Source: an uncultured Bacteroides sp. (GTDB lineage: Bacteria > Bacteroidota > Bacteroidia > Bacteroidales > Bacteroidaceae). From it: a stretch of DNA of 14,216 bases. Below, piece by piece: positions 6,519 through 14,216 of this stretch. The position numbers were made by a program, and so were the translations under genes. The notes under the pieces were generated by a model. The model saw only the letters and a program-made list of their open reading frames with translations. It ran no database searches and was not told the origin of the DNA. Location of the stretch: contig CAAEFE010000126.1 in assembly GCA_900755095.1 (NCBI GenBank), positions 1-14,216 on the forward strand. Reading direction: 5' to 3'. Position 1 is the stretch's first letter. Every line of letters starts with the position of its first letter.

Positions 6519-8348
6519 TTAATGTTTTATTGAATTCTCCATTTTGCTTATTACTTCTATTGAAGAAGAATAAACTTTATCCATAGCTTGATTCTCATCA
6601 CCTGGAGCAAACCGTGCAAATTCACAATCATTCAATGCATTCAGGAATTCTTTGATTAGTTCCTCATTTACTCCGTGATTTCTTAGTTTCTCTTCAATAT
6701 TATCTTTAGATAAACGAGATACCGGAATATTCAGTTTGTCACTTATATATCCCCACAATGCCTTTAATACCTCATCGTAGAAAGCATCTTTTTTATTTTC
6801 GGAGAGTAATTTTCCTGCAAGCTTCATACGCTTCGTTGCCACTTTATTTGCTTTCTTCGTACGCATTTTAGCAACATTTGCATTTTCAGCAGCTTGCTTA
6901 CGATAAATAATAAAGAAAATAATAAAGGCAAGAGCCGGAATGATATAGAATAACCAATATGTCATTGAACCATAGAAGAAACTTCCTTTAGGTTGGAGAG
7001 TAACTTCATTCTGTTTGATATAACGGATGTCTTCACCTAATACTTTCAAGTCCTCTTTATTCGTGAAGTTAGCAATTACTTGATCCGCATTACCTGCACC
7101 TTTCTCAACATTTACTACATAATCTTCTGTTTTCAGTGTTTTGTAAGACTTGGAGCGAATATCAAAATAGCTGAAAGATACTCCCGGAATCTTATATGTT
7201 CCGGCATGTCTCGGAATTGCTAAATATTCAATAACTTTATTGCCTGTGAGTCCTTCCCGGGTTAATCTGACTTGATTGTCTACTTTGGGATCATATACTT
7301 CAAAATCATCCGGGAATTTAATTTCCGGATTAGAAATCAACTTCAGGTTACCTGTACCGGATATTACCAGTTTAATAGTAATAGCATCATTGGTTTTCAG
7401 TTCCTTACTGTTGATAGAAGAAGATATATTGAACTCTCCCACTCCACCTGAAAAATCTGCAGGTTTACCCGTAGGAAGCGGATTGACATTTATTGCTATC
7501 TTAGGAGTGGAAATATTTTTTTTAATTTCAATGACATTACTTCCTCCATTGAAGAAGGCATCAAAAGGATCATCTGATTGCACAGGTTTTCCGATAGTCA
7601 TCTGGAACTGTGCCGGATCAATATATAGCTTTCCTGATTGTTGCGGGAAGAGAACAAACTGGCGATAAACCGTTGTATAGTAATTACGTCCCTGATAATG
7701 CTCCGGAGTCCATCTTGCATTGGTTGTCATTTCTATTTCTTGAGAATGGAAACCTTTAAAGTCGGGCAATTTCGCATTATTAAGTTGTAAGTTGGATTCT
7801 CTGGTGTATATTTTATAGGTCAGGACAAAAGCCTCCTGTTCATACACATTTGTTTTACTGGCACTTGCCATAATAAAAAGGTCCTGATTAGAGACACTTG
7901 TACCAGATGAGGAATGTATAGAACCACTACTACTATTATTTTGTCCGCTATTGCCACCTTGATCTTGTGGCAATACTTTAATCTTTACTGAGTTTGACAC
8001 CATTTGGTCACCATCGGCAACAATGGAGGCACCGGGTATTGTGTATTCTCCGGCATTATTAGCCATTAATATGTATGTAAATGTAATACTACTAGTAGAT
8101 GTAACATTACCATTCACTATTTGAGTACTACTTTGTTGTGAACGGCTTGGACCCATCAATACATCAAAACCTTTGATTGATGGTGCCCGAAAATCTTTCA
8201 CTTTTTGTGTAGTTACAATATACGACAGCCTGAATTGTTCGCCTACTACCACTGCATCAGGAGCAGAAGCAGTAAAAGACACCTTATCAGCAAACACATG
8301 AGTGCTATATGCTATCAATGCCATCAATATAATAATCAGTTTTTTCAT
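6519..8348 (-). CDS. batD: BatD: large periplasmic beta-domain membrane protein
   Basis: This 609-residue protein belongs to the BatD (oxygen tolerance) family. It has a signal peptide (residues 1-20, ending in HVFA) and a long periplasmic part of repeated Ig-like beta domains (about 22-126, 158-290 and 303-415). A Ser/Asn/Gly-rich linker at 128-155 separates the first from the second. The family-typical stretch SGTGNLKLISNPEIKFP lies at 330-346. One membrane helix at about 464-483 is followed by a basic cytosolic tail that ends in a helical domain at about 520-600 (YDEVLKALWGYISDKL, then FARFAP). The tail resembles that of the unnamed operon protein encoded at 11218-12306. It probably acts as a scaffold linking the periplasm to the cytosolic MoxR/VWA parts. 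This is inferred from architecture, and no enzymatic motif is visible. Confidence 0.93.
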   Translation of the reverse strand: MKKLIIILMALIAYSTHVFADKVSFTASAPDAVVVGEQFRLSYIVTTQKVKDFRAPSIKGFDVLMGPSRSQQSSTQIVNGNVTSTSSITFTYILMANNAGEYTIPGASIVADGDQMVSNSVKIKVLPQDQGGNSGQNNSSSGSIHSSSGTSVSNQDLFIMASASKTNVYEQEAFVLTYKIYTRESNLQLNNAKLPDFKGFHSQEIEMTTNARWTPEHYQGRNYYTTVYRQFVLFPQQSGKLYIDPAQFQMTIGKPVQSDDPFDAFFNGGSNVIEIKKNISTPKIAINVNPLPTGKPADFSGGVGEFNISSSINSKELKTNDAITIKLVISGTGNLKLISNPEIKFPDDFEVYDPKVDNQVRLTREGLTGNKVIEYLAIPRHAGTYKIPGVSFSYFDIRSKSYKTLKTEDYVVNVEKGAGNADQVIANFTNKEDLKVLGEDIRYIKQNEVTLQPKGSFFYGSMTYWLFYIIPALAFIIFFIIYRKQAAENANVAKMRTKKANKVATKRMKLAGKLLSENKKDAFYDEVLKALWGYISDKLNIPVSRLSKDNIEEKLRNHGVNEELIKEFLNALNDCEFARFAPGDENQAMDKVYSSSIEVISKMENSIKH

Positions 8349-8379
8349 TGCTTATGAAATTTATATCATCAACTTTATA

Positions 8380-9102
8380 TTACCAATCTTTTTCCAAGCG
8401 ACCGCCTTGCATAACTTTTTGTTGCTTCTTCACTTTATCCTGCACATCTTTCTCGTCCTGCATGACAGAATTCAGTAATTGTTCAGCATTTTCCTTTGAC
8501 ATCTGATTATCTTGTTTCTTTTCAGATTTCGGTGGTTGCTGCTGATCTTTCTTTTCATCTTGTTTCTGATCCTTCTGTTTGTCTTTATTCTGGTCCTGTT
8601 TCTGATCTTGTTTTTGCTGATCTTTGTTTTGGTCCTGATTTTGATCTTGATTCTGTTGATTTTGTTGGTCTTTCAGCATTTTCTGTGCAAGAGCCAAATT
8701 GTACCGGGTTTCATGATCGGTAGGATTATTACGCAGTGACATTTTATATGCATCTACAGCTTTGGCATAGTCTTTACCAGCCTGGAAAATTACTCCCATA
8801 TTGTGATAAATATGGGCGAGTTTCATTTTATCTTTTTCTATTTTGCTGGCCGATACATATTGTTCCATGGCATCCTGAAACTTTTGCTGTTGCGAAAGGG
8901 TATTTCCCAGATTATACATGGATACCGTAGACTTGGGATTAGCTTCCAAGGCCTTCCGATAGTTCACCTCTGCATCAACAAATACGCTATCATTAAACAG
9001 ACGGTTTCCCTTACGGATATAGTCGCGTTCTGCTTTCTGAGCCGATACACCAGCTGCCGCTAACAGAAATACAGCGAATAGAATATATTTACTTTTTAAC
9101 AT
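8380..9102 (-). CDS. batC: BatC: periplasmic TPR protein with Gln/Asp/Lys-rich linker
   Basis: This is a 240-residue protein with a signal peptide (residues 1-21, ending in GVSA). Three TPR units cover about 25-142, for example VSMYNLGNTLSQQQKFQDAM and AHIYHNMGVIFQAGKDYAKA. Residues 145-200 are an extreme low-complexity linker made almost only of Gln, Asp, Lys and Asn. A short conserved-looking helical end follows (NAEQLLNSVMQDEKDVQDKV) and finishes in GGRLEKDW. It is probably a soluble periplasmic adaptor for the Bat complex, with the TPR and C-terminal modules tethered by the flexible linker. It begins 8 nt after the batB stop, so it is almost certainly co-translated with batB. No membrane anchor is visible apart from the signal sequence. 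Confidence 0.9.
   Translation of the reverse strand: MLKSKYILFAVFLLAAAGVSAQKAERDYIRKGNRLFNDSVFVDAEVNYRKALEANPKSTVSMYNLGNTLSQQQKFQDAMEQYVSASKIEKDKMKLAHIYHNMGVIFQAGKDYAKAVDAYKMSLRNNPTDHETRYNLALAQKMLKDQQNQQNQDQNQDQNKDQQKQDQKQDQNKDKQKDQKQDEKKDQQQPPKSEKKQDNQMSKENAEQLLNSVMQDEKDVQDKVKKQQKVMQGGRLEKDW
8503..8670 (-). repeat. Low-complexity tract in batC (Gln/Asp/Lys codons)
   Basis: Imperfect short repeats of CAG/CAA, GAT/GAC and AAA/AAG codons encode units such as QDQNKDQ and QKQDQ (residues 145-200). The copy number of such tracts can vary between strains. Here the reading frame is kept through the whole tract. Confidence 0.7.
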
Positions 9103-9110
9103 ACGTATAA

Positions 9111-10139
9111 CTATTTCTTATTAGAAAACAGGTGAATGTTCTTAAATAAAGGATTTTTGCGATCCAGAATTAAGATTTCTGCCAATAACAATAGTAGAAT
9201 AACCCATGCAATAGCCTGGAATTGTTCGTTAAACTCCGTATATACTTTCGACTCTACATCAGATTTCGCCATTTTATTCACTTCTTGATTGATGGCCTTT
9301 TGGGCTGAATTAGAATTATCTACTCGTACATATATACCTTTTCCTTCTTTTGCAATTTCCTGACACATAGCTTCATTCAAACGGGTAACAATCACATTAC
9401 CTTCCCGGTCGCGGCGGTAATCATTCGTTCCTTCCACCGGTATTGGAGCGCCATCAGGCATACCTACTCCCAATACACTTACTTGAATACCCTTTTCTGC
9501 CGCAGCTTTGGCAGCTTCCACTGCACCACCTTCATGATTTTCACCATCAGTAATAACAATAATAGCCCGTCCTACCCCTTCTTGCGGAGTGAAACTACGG
9601 GCTGCCAGATTGATTGCTTCCCCAATAGCTGTACCCTGTTTAGAAATCAACGAAGGACTAATGGATTCTAAGAACATCTTAGCGGAAATATAGTCACTTG
9701 TAATTGGCAGCTGTGTAAAAGCGTCACCGGCAAATACAATCATACCTACCTTATCATTATCAAGCTCATCTACTAATCTGGATATTAATCTTTTTGCTTT
9801 TTCTAAACGGCTAGGCTGTACATCCTGCGCTAACATAGAGTTTGAAATGTCCAAAGCAATAATTACCTCTACTCCCTTGCGTTTAACCGTTTCCAGTTTT
9901 GAACCGAATTGAGGGCGTGCCAGTAATACGGAGAACAAACCAATAGCAACAAAAATAATCCAGAATTTTACATCCGGACGATATTTGGATACGTCAGGCA
10001 TTAACTGAGCCAACAAAGTCGGATCTCCGAAACGTCGGATATTCTTTCTCCTCTTGTAATTGGAATACAAGTAGAAAGCTGCTAAAAAAGGTAATAGCAA
10101 CAATAAATATAAATATGTAGGTTCTCCAAATCGAAACAT
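9111..10139 (-). CDS. batB: BatB: VWA-domain membrane protein
   Basis: This is a 342-residue protein. Membrane helices at about 8-25 and 58-75 come first. A von Willebrand factor A domain covers about 91-285 with an intact MIDAS metal site: D97-x-S99-x-S101 in LDISNSM, T170 in QGTAIG and D198 in VITDGE. A third helix lies at 308-325, with a short basic tail. The motif ARPQ directly after helix 2 is shared with BatA, and the two are tandem paralogues. In MoxR systems, VWA proteins bind the AAA+ ATPase or its client through the MIDAS metal. This role is inferred from family knowledge. The side of the membrane on which the VWA domain lies cannot be settled from sequence alone. It lies 45 nt after batA and 8 nt before batC. 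Confidence 0.94.
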   Translation of the reverse strand: MFRFGEPTYLYLLLLLPFLAAFYLYSNYKRRKNIRRFGDPTLLAQLMPDVSKYRPDVKFWIIFVAIGLFSVLLARPQFGSKLETVKRKGVEVIIALDISNSMLAQDVQPSRLEKAKRLISRLVDELDNDKVGMIVFAGDAFTQLPITSDYISAKMFLESISPSLISKQGTAIGEAINLAARSFTPQEGVGRAIIVITDGENHEGGAVEAAKAAAEKGIQVSVLGVGMPDGAPIPVEGTNDYRRDREGNVIVTRLNEAMCQEIAKEGKGIYVRVDNSNSAQKAINQEVNKMAKSDVESKVYTEFNEQFQAIAWVILLLLLAEILILDRKNPLFKNIHLFSNKK

Positions 10140-10184
10140 CTTCTTACTATTTTATGATTGGCAAATAACGATTGACAAACATCC

Positions 10185-11168
10185 TTATGGAATTTTCTTG
10201 AGTACCGAATTACGTAATAGTACTTCCAACAAGACACAGAGGAAAGCTGCTAAAGCAAACCAATGATATTCTTCGTCCCGCTTACTATACTCTTTTACAT
10301 TCAGTTTCGTCTTTTCCAGTTTATCAATTTCTTCATATACTTCTTTAAGCTTCGAGTTGCTCGTAGCCCGGAAATAGTTACCATCTGTCGTTCCGGCAAT
10401 CTCTGTCAATGTCTTTTCATCAATTTCTACCGGCATACTTACATATTGCACCGTATTTCCGACTGGATAAGGATAAGGAGCCATTCCATTGGTACCTACT
10501 CCGATGGTATATACACGAATACCAAAGCTTTTTGCTATTTCTGCCGCTGTCATAGGCGAAATATCTCCCTTGTTATTTGTACCATCCGTCAATAGGATAA
10601 TAACTTTGGATTTCGCTTTGCTATCTTTTAAGCGGGTTACAGCATTTGCAATACCCATACCGACAGCAGTACCGTCAGTGATAAGACCACATTTGATATT
10701 ATGTATCATATCCAATAATACAGCATGGTCTACAGTCAACGGACATTGGGTGAAAGTTTCTCCTGCAAATAATGTAATACCGATATTATCATTGGGACGT
10801 CCATTGATAAACTCTGCAGCTACGTCTTTAGCAGCTTCCAGTCTGTTCGGCTTCAAGTCTTCAGCCAGCATACTGGTAGAAACGTCGATAGCCAGCATAA
10901 TATCAATTCCTTCTATCTCACTGTTCTGCCACTTATTAGTAGTTTGCGGGCGTGCAAGAACCAAAATAACCAGTACTAAAGCAAGGCAGCGTAATAGAAA
11001 TGGAACATGCAACAAATAATTCTTATAACTTTTAGGTGTATGCGCATATACCCGGGCATCTGAAATTTGAAGAGTTGCTTCACTTTTCTTTTGCTTCAGG
11101 ATATACCATACAATATACGGTATAAGCAATAATAGCAAAAACAGATATTCAATATTGGCAAAAACCAT
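10185..11168 (-). CDS. batA: BatA: VWA-domain membrane protein
   Basis: This is a 327-residue protein with the same plan as BatB. Helices lie at about 6-24 and 54-73, followed by ARPQ. A VWA domain at about 88-280 has a complete MIDAS site (D95-x-S97-x-S99 in IDVSTSM, T167 in DGTAVG, D195 in LLTDGT), and a final helix lies at 302-320. The region 226-250 is rich in Pro and Tyr (MAPYPYPVG), which BatB does not copy, so the two are not interchangeable duplicates. The protein is expected to work with BatB and MoxR in the envelope complex. The start ATG at 11168 lies 49 nt after the preceding gene, without a visible terminator, so it remains within the operon. Confidence 0.94.
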   Translation of the reverse strand: MVFANIEYLFLLLLLIPYIVWYILKQKKSEATLQISDARVYAHTPKSYKNYLLHVPFLLRCLALVLVILVLARPQTTNKWQNSEIEGIDIMLAIDVSTSMLAEDLKPNRLEAAKDVAAEFINGRPNDNIGITLFAGETFTQCPLTVDHAVLLDMIHNIKCGLITDGTAVGMGIANAVTRLKDSKAKSKVIILLTDGTNNKGDISPMTAAEIAKSFGIRVYTIGVGTNGMAPYPYPVGNTVQYVSMPVEIDEKTLTEIAGTTDGNYFRATSNSKLKEVYEEIDKLEKTKLNVKEYSKRDEEYHWFALAAFLCVLLEVLLRNSVLKKIP

Positions 11169-11217
11169 TTTATTTATGATTTAACAGTTTACTATTTAGT
11201 ATTAAGCTATACATCCT

Positions 11218-12306
11218 TTATACAAAAAGATTGTATAACTGTAGACCTATATATATAAAGGTACCGATCAATGCTGCTGATAACAATGCAATTCCACAAA
11301 TCAGCATAGCTTTAACACGTAAAGAACGTTTCTCAATAATAGTGATTTCCGTTGGTTGCGGTTTCTGATTTTCCTCTTCCGGTTGTTTGGTCTCATTGAT
11401 AAAATCAATGGCATTAATCAAATTGGCATCGTTTTCATTCATCTGAGGATTATGCTTGGCGAACTTCACTAAATCAGCAGTCTGGAACAATAGTTTTAGG
11501 TCTGATATGGCCTCTTTATCATTCATTTCCAGTAACTGATCAATTATTTCAGAAGAAGTCATTTCCAATGCATTAAATCCGAAACGATCCTTTATATATG
11601 TACGAATAGCATCGGTAAGTTCGGTATAGTACTCCTTCGATTGCCCTTTCTGCCATACCTTCTCTGTCTTGATACGTTCTATCTCTTTCATTGCAGCCTG
11701 ATGTGGCGGCAATTTAGGTTCAACTTTAATTTTACGGATAATCGGTTTATTATCACGTATGCGAACAATCAGATAGATCAGCAAGCCAAGCAAAGGTAAA
11801 GCCAAGAATGAACAAGCGATCAATCCATACCAGTCTTCCCATGCAAAAGGAGCTTTCATCACAGGTTTTTGTCCGAAGAACTGGTCCGGATGTAAGGTGT
11901 CAACCGGCATTGAATATACTTTTAATGCGAGAGCTTTGGAGTTGTACACTTTCCCATCTACGGTAACCGGCATTGGCGGCAGATAATATAGAGCAGAGTC
12001 AAAAGAAGTGATAATGTACTCCTGCGTAATCACCATCCTCTGACGATCATTCAGGAATTGGGTATCTGGTTTGACTGTTTCTATAATTTCCACACCTCTT
12101 ACCAGTGTATCAGTGTAAGCAGGAAAAATAGCACGCTGTTTGGCATCCATGGCTACTTGCAATTGCACTTTCGCCTGTTCGCCGATCAGTATCTGCAGTG
12201 AATCAATTTTTGCTTCTACTGTAACAGACTGTGCTACTGCTTTACTGACAAACAATAGACCTAATAATGCTATCAGAATAATATTTCTATTCATCTTTGA
12301 TTCCAT
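11218..12306 (-). CDS. Small BatD-like membrane protein of the bat operon
   Basis: This 362-residue protein has no name that I can assign with confidence. A signal peptide (residues 5-26, ending in KAVAQ) is followed by one beta-rich periplasmic domain (27-150), a membrane helix at about 158-182, a basic cytosolic stretch and a helical domain at about 224-305 (YYTELTDAIRTYIKDRF, then DLVKFAKHNP). An acidic Gln/Pro linker and a second helix at 333-356 end the chain. The order of beta domain, helix and helical cytosolic domain mirrors BatD, so I read it as a small BatD-like partner. The helical domain also recalls the DUF4129/DUF4381 type of MoxR-associated proteins, but I cannot confirm this. 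Its ATG overlaps the DUF58 stop codon (TAATG), which indicates translational coupling and supports this start over the Met four codons later. Confidence 0.85.
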   Translation of the reverse strand: MESKMNRNIILIALLGLLFVSKAVAQSVTVEAKIDSLQILIGEQAKVQLQVAMDAKQRAIFPAYTDTLVRGVEIIETVKPDTQFLNDRQRMVITQEYIITSFDSALYYLPPMPVTVDGKVYNSKALALKVYSMPVDTLHPDQFFGQKPVMKAPFAWEDWYGLIACSFLALPLLGLLIYLIVRIRDNKPIIRKIKVEPKLPPHQAAMKEIERIKTEKVWQKGQSKEYYTELTDAIRTYIKDRFGFNALEMTSSEIIDQLLEMNDKEAISDLKLLFQTADLVKFAKHNPQMNENDANLINAIDFINETKQPEEENQKPQPTEITIIEKRSLRVKAMLICGIALLSAALIGTFIYIGLQLYNLFV

Positions 12307-13175
12307 TAATTTCGTTTGGCAAATAAATTCAACAATGCCTTTACGTAATCCTGATCGGTTCTGACGGATACAGCATCTACGTTACTTTTGGTAAAAGTAT
12401 CGTTCAGTTCAGTCTGCTTTTGTATCCACCAGTCGCGATGTGCCCGGCGTACAGCTTTGGAAGAGGTGTCAATCCATTGTTCATGCCCAGTTTCTGCATC
12501 TTTGATTCGCATCAGTCCTACTGGAGGAAGATCACTGACTCTCCTGTCGTATACTTGCAATGCTACTACATCATGTTTCCTGTTAGCAATGGTCAGCGCA
12601 TTCTTAAAGCTTTCCTGGTCAATAAAATCTGATAAGATAAATGCAGTGCAACGCCTTTTCATTACGTTTGTCAAATATTCCAAGGCAAGACGAATATTTG
12701 TGCGACGGCTTTCCGGTTGGAAATCAATCAATTCACGGATAATATACAAGATATGTTTACGTCCTTTCTTGGGAGGAATAAACTTCTCTATCCGGTCTGA
12801 AAAGAAAATCACACCTATTTTATCATTATTCTGGATGGCAGAGAAAGCAAGAGTAGCAGCGATTTCCGTCACCATATCTTTCTTTAACTGCTTGATCGTA
12901 CCAAATTCCAAACTTCCGGAAACATCAACCATTAACATAACTGTCAGTTCACGTTCTTCTTCAAACACTTTCACATAAGGTTTATTGAAGCGCGCAGTCA
13001 CATTCCAGTCTATGTCACGTATATCATCACCGAATTGATATTCACGGACTTCCGAAAATGACATACCCCTACCTTTGAAAGCCGAATGATACTGGCCTGC
13101 AAAGATATTGTTAGACAATCCTCGTGTCTTTATTTCAATTTGGCGAACTTTTTTTAGTATTTCACTTGTTTCCAT
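12306..13175 (-). CDS. DUF58 protein with MIDAS-like site
   Basis: This is a 289-residue soluble protein. The DUF58 signature is clear at residues 41-76: SEVREYQFGDDIRDIDW, TARFNKPYVKVFEEE. It leads into a VWA-like fold with a MIDAS-type motif DVSGS (D84, S86, S88), T159 and D183 in LSDF. DUF58 genes regularly sit next to moxR and are thought to be partners of the ATPase. In B. fragilis they form part of the aerotolerance cluster. No signal peptide or membrane helix is present, unlike many longer DUF58 proteins with N-terminal helices, so this short form is probably cytosolic and may be recruited to the membrane by BatA/B/D. It lies 83 nt after moxR, behind a hairpin, and its stop codon overlaps the next start. 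Confidence 0.93.
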   Translation of the reverse strand: METSEILKKVRQIEIKTRGLSNNIFAGQYHSAFKGRGMSFSEVREYQFGDDIRDIDWNVTARFNKPYVKVFEEERELTVMLMVDVSGSLEFGTIKQLKKDMVTEIAATLAFSAIQNNDKIGVIFFSDRIEKFIPPKKGRKHILYIIRELIDFQPESRRTNIRLALEYLTNVMKRRCTAFILSDFIDQESFKNALTIANRKHDVVALQVYDRRVSDLPPVGLMRIKDAETGHEQWIDTSSKAVRRAHRDWWIQKQTELNDTFTKSNVDAVSVRTDQDYVKALLNLFAKRN

Positions 13176-13182
13176 TTATACA

Positions 13183-13255
13183 GTAGTTAATTAGTAGGTA
13201 GTTAAGTAGTCATGCATAGATATTTATGACTACTTATTGACTGTATTATAACTAC
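13183..13255 (-). other. Hairpin in the moxR-DUF58 spacer
   Basis: Perfect 11-bp arms (TAAGTAGTCAT at 13203-13213 and ATGACTACTTA at 13226-13236) enclose a 12-nt loop. Outside them, TAACTAC at 13249-13255 can pair with either of two copies of GTAGTTA (13183-13189 and 13198-13204), so alternative folds are possible. No T-tract follows on the minus strand, so it is not a standard terminator. It may be a processing, stability or attenuation element. Confidence 0.6.
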
Positions 13256-13258
13256 AAA

Positions 13259-14216
13259 TTAGGGTACTTCAACCTTATTCAGAATCTTACTGATGATTTC
13301 GTCCGAAGTCATGTTGTTAGCTTCAGCTTCGTATGTCAATCCGATACGGTGACGAAGAACATCATGTGCTACAGCACGTACATCTTCCGGAATAACGTAG
13401 CCGCGACGTTTGATGAATGCATACGTACGAGCAGCTAAAGCCAGATTGATAGACGCACGAGGTGAACCTCCGAATCCGATCATATCTTTCAGTTCCTTGA
13501 GATCATATTTTTCAGGGAAACGAGTTGCAAATACGATATCTACAATATAACGCTCGATCTTCTCATCCAGATAGACTTGACGAACAACCTTACGTGCTTC
13601 AATAATTTCATCCGCTCTTAGAATAGGTTTCACATTGAACTTCTCACCATTGATATTCTGACGAATAATCAATTTTTCTTCTTCCAACTTCGGATAATCA
13701 ATGACTACTTTCAGCATGAAACGGTCAACCTGTGCTTCAGGAAGCGGATAAGTACCTTCCTGTTCGATAGGGTTCTGAGTTGCCAATACAAGGAAAGGTT
13801 CCGGTAACATGAATGTTTCTTTACCAATAGTAACCTGACGTTCTTGCATTGCTTCCAGCAAAGCACTTTGTACTTTTGCAGGAGCACGGTTAATTTCATC
13901 AGCTAATACAAAGTTTGCGAAAATAGGTCCGCGCTGCACTTTAAAAGATTCATCTTTCTGACTGTAAACCATTGTACCGATAACGTCTGCAGGCAATAAG
14001 TCCGGCGTAAACTGGATACGGCTATATTTCGCATCAATCAGAGAAGCGAGTGTCTTAATAGCCAAAGTTTTCGCCAAACCAGGCACACCTTCCAAGAGGA
14101 CGTGGCCATCGGAAAGTAATCCGATAAGCAGTGATTCAACCAAATGTTTCTGACCAACAATGATTTGGTCCATACCTGTCGTAAGATTGGTAACGAAAGC
14201 ACTTTGTCTTTCAATC
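13259..14216 (-). CDS. moxR: MoxR-family AAA+ ATPase (5' end beyond window)
   Basis: This is a cytosolic AAA+ ATPase of the MoxR family, thought to act as a chaperone that matures or activates partner complexes, often together with VWA proteins. The frame stays open through 14 codons upstream of the ATG at 14173 (IERQSAFVTNLTTG) to the right edge, and these residues fit the family N-terminus. The gene therefore begins outside the window. Counting from that ATG, Walker A is GVPGLAKT (29-36), Walker B ends in VLADEIN (89-95), sensor 1 is at N134 in LATQNP, the arginine finger is in QVDRF (R151), and sensor 2 is in GGSPRAS (R239). All catalytic parts are present. The C-terminal lid is the usual short MoxR form. 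It is the first gene of the operon seen here, and the promoter is not in the window. Confidence 0.95.
   Translation of the reverse strand, partial: IERQSAFVTNLTTGMDQIIVGQKHLVESLLIGLLSDGHVLLEGVPGLAKTLAIKTLASLIDAKYSRIQFTPDLLPADVIGTMVYSQKDESFKVQRGPIFANFVLADEINRAPAKVQSALLEAMQERQVTIGKETFMLPEPFLVLATQNPIEQEGTYPLPEAQVDRFMLKVVIDYPKLEEEKLIIRQNINGEKFNVKPILRADEIIEARKVVRQVYLDEKIERYIVDIVFATRFPEKYDLKELKDMIGFGGSPRASINLALAARTYAFIKRRGYVIPEDVRAVAHDVLRHRIGLTYEAEANNMTSDEIISKILNKVEVP

Noticed and set aside
8512..8739. Hydrophobic plus-strand frame opposite batC
   Set aside because: It is the complement of the Gln/Asp/Lys repeat tract, which produces Leu/Phe/Ile/Val codons. It has no support as a membrane protein.
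12388..12978. 196-codon plus-strand frame opposite the DUF58 gene
   Set aside because: The opposite strand carries a clear DUF58 protein, and the frame shows no recognisable domain.
14171..14173. ATG at 14173 as the moxR start
   Set aside because: The frame continues open to the window edge with family-like residues, so the real start is outside the window.

Overview
The window looks like a chromosomal segment of a Bacteroides species or a close Bacteroidales relative. The reasons are an AT-rich genome, starts without clear Shine-Dalgarno sequences, a plausible Bacteroides-type promoter (TTTG, 19-bp spacer, TAAGTTTA), and the characteristic aerotolerance (Bat) gene order known from Bacteroides fragilis. 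I see no mobile element, CRISPR array, rRNA or tRNA. All genes read as intact, except that the first and last run off the window edges.

Left part, plus strand (1-3865): most of gyrA (DNA gyrase subunit A, 5' end cut by the window edge), followed after 32 bp by an exported TPR-repeat protein of unknown job, then an intrinsic terminator. Middle part, minus strand (3940-5640): a 373-residue protein with an N-terminal DUF2007-like module and two universal-stress (Usp) domains, and a 96-residue putative HTH protein. Each has its own terminator-like hairpin. The small HTH gene has a recognisable promoter overlapping the terminator of the upstream operon.

Right part, minus strand (5667-14216): an eight-gene operon. 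In transcription order it is moxR (5' end cut) - DUF58 protein - a small BatD-like membrane protein - batA - batB - batC - batD - batE, closed by a strong hairpin/T-tract terminator. MoxR is a cytosolic AAA+ ATPase. DUF58, BatA and BatB carry VWA/MIDAS-type metal sites. BatD and the small BatD-like protein carry periplasmic beta-rich domains, a membrane segment and a related cytosolic helical domain. BatC and BatE carry TPRs, and BatE adds an SH3-like domain. Together they look like an envelope complex in which a MoxR ATPase acts on VWA partners. In B. fragilis the homologous operon is linked to oxygen tolerance, but the molecular activity is not established.

Most of the window is ordinary core genome. 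The points most worth a second look are the unnamed BatD-like protein that appears to share its architecture and cytosolic domain with BatD, the conspicuous hairpin between moxR and the DUF58 gene, the promoter/palindrome arrangement upstream of the small HTH gene, the DUF2007-Usp-Usp fusion, and a phenylalanine in GyrA where quinolone-sensitive enzymes usually carry an acidic residue.
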